From Aquilaria yunnanensis (lineage: Eukaryota; Streptophyta; Magnoliopsida; Malvales; Thymelaeaceae), in the NCBI GenBank assembly GCA_039654915.1, contig JBDJPA010000011.1, positions 2,294,001 to 2,358,000 of the forward strand: DNA of 64,000 bases, in the 5' to 3' direction. A program made the translations under genes and the position numbers. Below, in pieces: positions 58,128 through 64,000 of this stretch. Every line of letters starts with the position of its first letter. Position 1 is the first letter of the stretch. The notes below the pieces were generated by a model, which did no database searches, was not told the DNA's origin, and worked only from the letters and a program-made list of their open reading frames with translations.

Positions 58128-61100
58128 ATGGTCATGGCTTCTGCACCCAACAAGCTCTATGCTGGTTAATATCCTTTTCAGTCTCCTTCTTTGACTAACC
58201 TGCATTTTTTTTTCGGTTATGCATGTATTTGCTTATTTAATCTAGTTTTCCATTTCTTTAATTTTTCAGATGATGTTAGCCTTGTGATGGTCTTGATCGA
58301 CACGAATCCTTTTTTCTGGAGCTCCTCTTCTCTCTCTTTTTCTCAGTTCCTCTCCCATGTAATAGTTTCATCCCCTTATCTCTGTTTCCAAATAAGAATT
58401 TGACATTGAGTTTTTGGTTTCTTGGGAGATCTCTGAATTTGATTAATGGCTTATTTTTGTAGGTGCTTGCATTTGTCAATGCAATTTTGACCCTTAATCA
58501 ATTGAACCAAGTTGTAGTTATTGCTACTGGTTATGGTTCTTGCGATTATATATTTGATTCTTCTTTGGCTTTGAACCGGGACATCAACAATGGCTCAATG
58601 TCTGCTGTTGACTCTAGCTTATTGAGGAGGTTGGAGGAGTTTATTGACAAAGATGAAGAGTTGGCCAAGGAGGAGTCTACTAAGGGAAGTGTTAAGTCTT
58701 CTCTGTTGTCCGGTTCATTGTCCATGGCTCTATGTTGTATCCTTTGATATGCATTGTTTTATTTGTTATTTATTTATTTTTCCTTGTCAAGTTTTATTTT
58801 TAGGTAACAATGGCTTCTAAGCACTTTCAGCTTGTGTCCTACATTGTATGAATTTTTTATGCATAAGGCATTGTCTATGTAATGGCATGTACTCATGACA
58901 ACAATTGCCCAAATATCAAGAGGGAGAACTAAAATAGTTGCTTGAGCTTCTCAGTCATTTGTTTTACAGATTTGTTTGGTCTGACGTATGCTGAATAGAT
59001 ATACAGAGAATATTTCGATCAGGACCTCTCCATCCACAACCCAGAGTAAGTATATTTAGTTTTGTATTCCTTGATTTGTCTGTCATGTGCATATGGTATG
59101 TAAAAAATATTGGTGGATGCAAACTACAAACCAATCTTGGGTCATTCACACAATAATGGATTGCCAAAAAACAAAAAAAACAAAAAAAGAGGAAAGAACT
59201 AACTCTATGATATCTTCCCTATTTAACGTGCCGGGAATATTTAATTCCAATTTAAGATAAAAAAAACAAAAAAAGAGGAAAGAAATAACTCTATTTCTTT
59301 CCTATTCAACATGCTGGGGATATTTAATTTCTATTTAATTGAAATTAAATATCCTTGGCTTGTTAAATAGGAAAGATATCATACAGTTATTTCTTTCCAC
59401 TTTTTACTAGCGGTTCTGAATCCATTTGATATGCTGTGAGGAACTGAATTTCATGTTTAAGATGTGGTACTCACACCTCTACTCTAGCAATAGAAGGAAT
59501 TTTTGTTTAACTTTCTTTCATTTTTAATTACTTTGTCTTGACTGTCTGTTTGCTGCCTTTACTTATACACTTTGTTAGTTTAAGTCTTATGTACCAATCT
59601 GCTTAGTATTTTTTTTTTCTCTCATTTCATTTTCTTCTTTTTGTTCTGTTATAAATAAGCACCATGGAGTGATATTTATTCGCTCAGGCGAGTTTGTTTT
59701 GGATTCATAATAATGCAATAATAGTGCTTATTTTTATGTATTGTGATTATTTGCACAAGTTGTATGATTATTGAAACACTACACCTTAAGAAACCTGAAA
59801 AGAACTTTGAGAACAATTTTTGTAAAAAGGTAAGAATTGTTGTGTGTGTGTGTGTGTATTAAAAGCTGGGTAAGTTAAAAAAATTCTTAAAATTTGATGT
59901 TACTCAAGTGATTATTATGCTTGCATGGTATTAGCTCTCAAGTGAAATTGGTTCCAGAAAAAGAATGAAGTAAAATTGAAAATAATGAAATTAATGCATT
60001 ATCATTTTCTTCTGGCTAGACATGTTAGGTTAAAGTATTGGTTATTGCAACTGAATTTCTGCCCAGTTCAGTCTCTGAATGCTGCAGTTGTTTGTTACTT
60101 TTGTATGTTATTGCTAATTGTTACTTTCGTGTTATAAGACTGAGATCTTTGCAGATATTTTGCATGCAGGGTTCACCTGATGGACCTGAACAGTATGTTA
60201 CTTGCAGTGCCTTGGTTTATCTGTGGTTTCTTCCATTTGTAACTATCTGAATTCTGATTCTTTTCCAGATATGTGGCAATCATGAATTCGATTTTCTCTG
60301 CACAGCGTTCTATGGTACTTGAACAGTCTATCCGGTTTTTCTACTTGCAATTTTAACATTTATCTTAGCAGCTGTTGTTCCAAACTTGCAATCTATGGGT
60401 TGCATTTTTGGATTTGTTCAAAGCTAAAAATCTGCCTAGTAGGTCGTCAATGGAATGTAGTTATATTTTAGTAAATTAACATGCCAGGAGGTTAAATATC
60501 AGATATTACTGATATGCAGGAATACTGGTTGACTTCACACTGCTTTACCTTTCATACTTGTAACTAGCAATGATGTTGGGTGACAACCAGTGTTCTTGTT
60601 TCATTGTTTCAAAATATGAATTTTAATTTATTGGATTACTGGAATGAATATATCATTTTTAAGCTAAGCCTTTTATTCATGTGATATCTGCTATCCTGCT
60701 GTAGGTTCCAATAGATTCTTGTTACATAGGTGCTCAAAATTCAGCCTACCTGCAGCAGGTATTACATCTTTTTAGCTGTACGTGAGCTGTGGATGAAGTG
60801 CTATCTTCTCCTAGTAGTTCATTTCATCTCAGTGATAGATTATTGATCCATAAAACTGCAGGCTTCTTACATAACTGGTGGAGTGCATCATAAACCTCAG
60901 CATCTAGATGGACTGCTTCAGTATCTACTGGTTTGTTGCTTGCTTGGGGATATTCTTTGACAGATATTTTTTTTGTACAATTATTAGTGCGGAGAACTAT
61001 ACATTAGGCTATGATTTCAATTTATGTGTATTTAACTATTCCTAGCAGTTAGTATAGCATACATAAAATTATTAACATGTAGGAGTAATGGGAGTAGGTT

Positions 61101-62128
61101 TGAAAACTTTTATCTTACTCATATGACATGCATATATCATTGTAAAATCAATGTGAGAATTACAAGTCTAATTTCATTTGTTATTTTACTGTTTGTTAAA
61201 GCCAGCTAATAACCTTTTCAAATTAATATGCGCTCTCTTTAAATGCAGACTGTTTTTGCTACTGACTTGCATTCCCGGAGTTTCTTACAGCTTCCCAAGC
61301 CTGTTGGTGTTGACTTCCGTGCCTCGTATGTTAAACTGCCTCGTTTTTATCTGTTTAGCCTGCTGTTTCAGTTGACCTGATGGCTATGATAAAGTGGGAT
61401 GTCTAGCAATGCATGGTTAAGCCTACACAAACCTGATGCTCCTAAAGGCTAAAAGTATCTTAGTTCCATTTTGAGTGAGACTGACGTCATGTCATCACCC
61501 TCACTCACTATGTTCAAATCTCTCTCTCTCTCTCTAAATTATTTCAAATGATGACAAGATTAGTCCATGTTGATTTTGTGCATGTTTCCTTATTCCATCA
61601 GTAAACCAGAGATTGAAGAATGGTCTAAAATTAGGAACATGGTCAATTAATGAATCAGTCACTTTTGTTAGCGAAATACATGGTGCTGGTTGAAGAGTTC
61701 TCCTTAATTCTGTTGATTCTCCTGCATTTCTCTTCTAATGTGCAACTTAGTTAACTGAAAATTTGAATCTGCAGATGCTTTTGCCACAAGAACACGATTG
61801 ACATGGGCTATATTTGTTCTGTGTGTTTATCAATCTTCTGTTCACATCACAAGAAATGCTCGACCTGTGGGTAAGTTGTCTTTTGCGGTACAAATTTTGC
61901 ATATTTTTCATGCATAAGTGTTAGTTTTCTCGTTGTATACTTTTCTGACAAAAAAAGGGTCTCATTTTACTGCAAAAGGTTAGGAAAACCATTAGCTTGC
62001 TTAAAACAATGTAGGAAATGTTTTATGCATATACTCATTTTATTCTACATTGCAGGTCTATATTTGGGCAGTCACAGTCGTCTTCCAGCACGGCATCTGG
62101 TAAAAAGAGGAAGGGTCCAGATACATGA
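58128..62128 (+). CDS. TFB4: TFIIH core subunit Tfb4 (p34/GTF2H3 homologue)
   Basis: Eleven coding exons join in frame: 58128-58164, 58270-58358, 58463-58736, 58999-59045, 60155-60192, 60269-60314, 60705-60758, 60862-60930, 61249-61325, 61775-61870, 62056-62128, giving 299 residues, the normal family length. Residues ~13-225 form the von Willebrand A-like fold ([12 protein letters not shown] near 18-29; GSPDGPEQY near 155; [14 protein letters not shown] near 168). Residues 245-275 carry the Zn-binding motif with CFC, CSVC, FC and CSTC. The end is basic (KKRKGP). Tfb4 is a core TFIIH subunit in the nucleus, partner of p44/Ssl1, needed for transcription initiation and nucleotide excision repair. 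The first ATG was used; a second, two codons on, is also possible. Intron 4 holds a foldback repeat. Confidence 0.93.
59191..59398. repeat. Three-unit direct/inverted repeat in Tfb4 intron 4
   Basis: A ~60-bp unit (ggaaagaactaactctatga...) at 59191-59254 is repeated directly at 59277-59340 and in inverted form at about 59338-59398. Units 2 and 3 are head-to-head and can fold into a hairpin; unit 1 matches unit 3 even better (shared 'atgatatct' part). The intron is over 1.1 kb long. Confidence 0.8.
61505..61536 (+). repeat. Short (CT)n microsatellite in Tfb4 intron 9
   Basis: A run of about nine CT units. No other feature in this intron. Confidence 0.85.
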
Positions 62129-62779
62129 TCCTATTTATCCATGATATTAACGTTGCCCTGCCATTTTTGTTCCCATCTCCTGAACCACAGGTTCTGCCTG
62201 GACCAACTGGGTGCAAGGTGTTTTTTCATTTGAAAGATTAGCTGCAAACGTGGTCACGTTGTGCCTCAGGAACTTGATTTACCATTTTAATAAAACAGCC
62301 AAGCAGGAGCCGTGGCCGTACTAGAAAATCAGAGCTACTGATGTTTGTGGATCTTCATTTCCTAGAATATAGGTATAACCATAGCTCCTTAGTTCAGTTT
62401 TGCTCACAATGTGACATGTCACAAGTTTGAAATTACAATTGATTTTTAAGTTACTCGACCATAAATACATGAGACTGATTCTGAAGCTAGCGCGTTCACC
62501 AATAAATAAGACTATTTACAAAATAGATAGAAATGCAACCTTCAGTATCGACTGAATAGATTACTTGAGGTGCATAAAGCAACTAACATCTGTACATCAA
62601 AGGAATAAAAAATAAGAAATCAATATATCATACAATTGACAACACAATGGATAAGTCAGCCAGCTGTCTCCAGACTTCAACTATTCACAGTATTTACACA
62701 AACAGCCAGCACGGTAAAAGAAGCAATTAAGTGAATCAGAACTTTGGCTTGAATACCACAGATTTTGGTGAGAACTTCA

Positions 62780-62873
62780 TCACTTCATATGGCCCTCAGG
62801 ACAACTTTGCTTGTTGTGTGAACGCCCATTGCTGCAAGTCTCAGCACAGCTCGGCCTTGGTACAGCCTGAATG
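62780..62873 (-). CDS. Possible last exon of an unidentified minus-strand gene
   Basis: After a plausible acceptor (CATTCAG) a frame reads AVPRPSCAETCSNGRSHNKQ, then SCPEGHMK and a stop. The C-x3-G-x3-H-N-K-x2-C spacing recalls zinc-knuckle tails, but it is too short to name a family. The rest of the gene, if any, would lie further right. No upstream exon could be fixed in 62874-64000. Confidence 0.2.
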
Positions 62874-64000
62874 ATTCCAAGTGAAGGACGATCAATGATA
62901 TGTAGCGACAGACACAATTAGTGACAGAAATAAATATCAAAGGATCATAAAAAAGATGGCCATAATCTTATCCACTAGGGTAAATTCATATAATACTTAT
63001 AAGGTGATTTAAAGATGAATTTTTCAGCAACCTAATTTTCTTTCCTCATATTTCTTGTGCCTTAGTCATATACTATGTCACATGTGCATATCCTTAATAG
63101 TGTATGAACAAAATAACACAACAATTTGAAGGTTAGGTCTCTATGGAAGACCAGAAGTCTGATTGAGCTCATCTATGGAATTCTTGAGGAACAGAGAAAA
63201 ACAATCACCCAGTGCTTTCTCTCAAACAGACCTAGCTCGTGTTAAATGTTATATATTTGCTGCATGCATCTATTATGTGATGAGATGCAAGAATGAGAGG
63301 ATTTTCTGGGCATATTTGGGAACCTAAAGCAGTTTCTCAGCAGGCTTCTCATGAGGTGAAGCCATTGTATGCTAGTCTCCCTTAGTTCTCATTCCTTTCA
63401 GTTCTAGCATATCAGATTGTATTTTTGTCTGATTCTGTGGCTCAGCACAGGCCTAGGTTTTATATTTCTGTTTGATTTTGGTCCCAGGTTTGCCATTTTG
63501 ATGTTGGTGTGTGGCAGTGGTTCTAGTGAAATCCAGACCCATCAAGGTGTTTTCAAAAAATAAAAAGTCTACGCCACAGGGTATGAAAATCACCCAGCCA
63601 ATGCAAGTCCCCATGTTGAAAGGGCATAGAACATCTTTCCGGTGTGCCAAATACTCATCATTTTCTCCAATTTATTGACACCACCCAGTGCTTTCACTAG
63701 AGCTGCAAACAGTGAAGAGATATCAGTGAGATCAGTTACATTGAACCATCTGTGTTCGCTGTAAGATGGAAATATAAGTCAAACAGTTTGATAGTTCTTT
63801 CGTAGACATATAGCACAAGATCCTAATTCTAAGACACACAATCCCAAGGCAGAGCTCATCAACAAACTTGCATAACATCTAAATGCATAAGGTTTTTAGA
63901 GAGGAGAGAAGACAACTGACAATCACGAACTGTAATGTGACTGAGAAAGCAAGCAATCACCAATAGGAACAATATAGTGGTTTCCTACTGAATCTTGAAT
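62874..64000. other. Right-end stretch, nothing firmly assigned
   Basis: May include introns of a minus-strand gene tail-to-tail with Tfb4. A 65-codon minus-strand frame at 63453-63650 has no recognisable domain. No repeats were noticed. Confidence 0.4.

Overview
The window is nuclear DNA of a eudicot plant. It is AT-rich, its genes have GT-AG introns, it carries plant TTTAGGG telomere-type repeats, and it contains nearly every class of plant transposable element plus a decayed plastid accD fragment. I could not name the species.

Two ordinary host genes lie at the right end, both on the + strand. The first (54386-56653) encodes a GPI-anchored LysM receptor of the LYM1/LYM3 type in five coding exons, 422 residues. 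The second (58128-62128) encodes TFIIH subunit Tfb4/p34 in eleven coding exons, 299 residues. Both splice models close in frame from start to stop, and both have a probable intron in the 5' leader. They look functionally unrelated and simply share a gene-rich island.

The first 54 kb is a mosaic of mobile elements. 1-2941: the 5' half of an autonomous hAT element (TTF-finger/DUF4371 transposase, open to the window edge, right terminus at 2941). 4675-6757: a fragment of an LRR receptor-kinase gene lying between ~190-bp inverted repeats, with a 523-bp hAT MITE nested inside; this resembles a gene-capturing Pack-TIR element. 9155-10746: a MULE-type MITE with 9-bp target duplications and a long foldback element. 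11.4-16 kb: the 3' part of a Tat/Ogre-like retroelement, cut by a dead Ty3/gypsy chromovirus. 16-18.9 kb: 2.9 kb of degenerate telomere-type repeat. 18.9-27.1 kb: a decayed CACTA element with TNP2, second gene, tandem repeats, subterminal palindromes and one terminus. 27.1-29.2 kb: splice-site-bearing remnant, possibly the 5' end of a host gene. 30-37.2 kb: solo LTR, plastid accD fragment, two more hAT MITEs, a second foldback copy and a SINE. 38544-46376: an unusually large mariner-like element with TA target sites, a damaged DD39D transposase and unrelated inserted sequence. 47.8-52.6 kb: Stowaway MITE, LTR fragment, and a 1.1-kb MULE with a GC-rich core.

The observations I consider most worth following are the telomere-type array joining two truncated transposons, the gene fragment between inverted repeats, the composite 7.8-kb mariner element, and the hAT MITE family whose three copies keep recognisable 8-bp target duplications. 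I found no new enzymatic or defence system. The novelty is structural.
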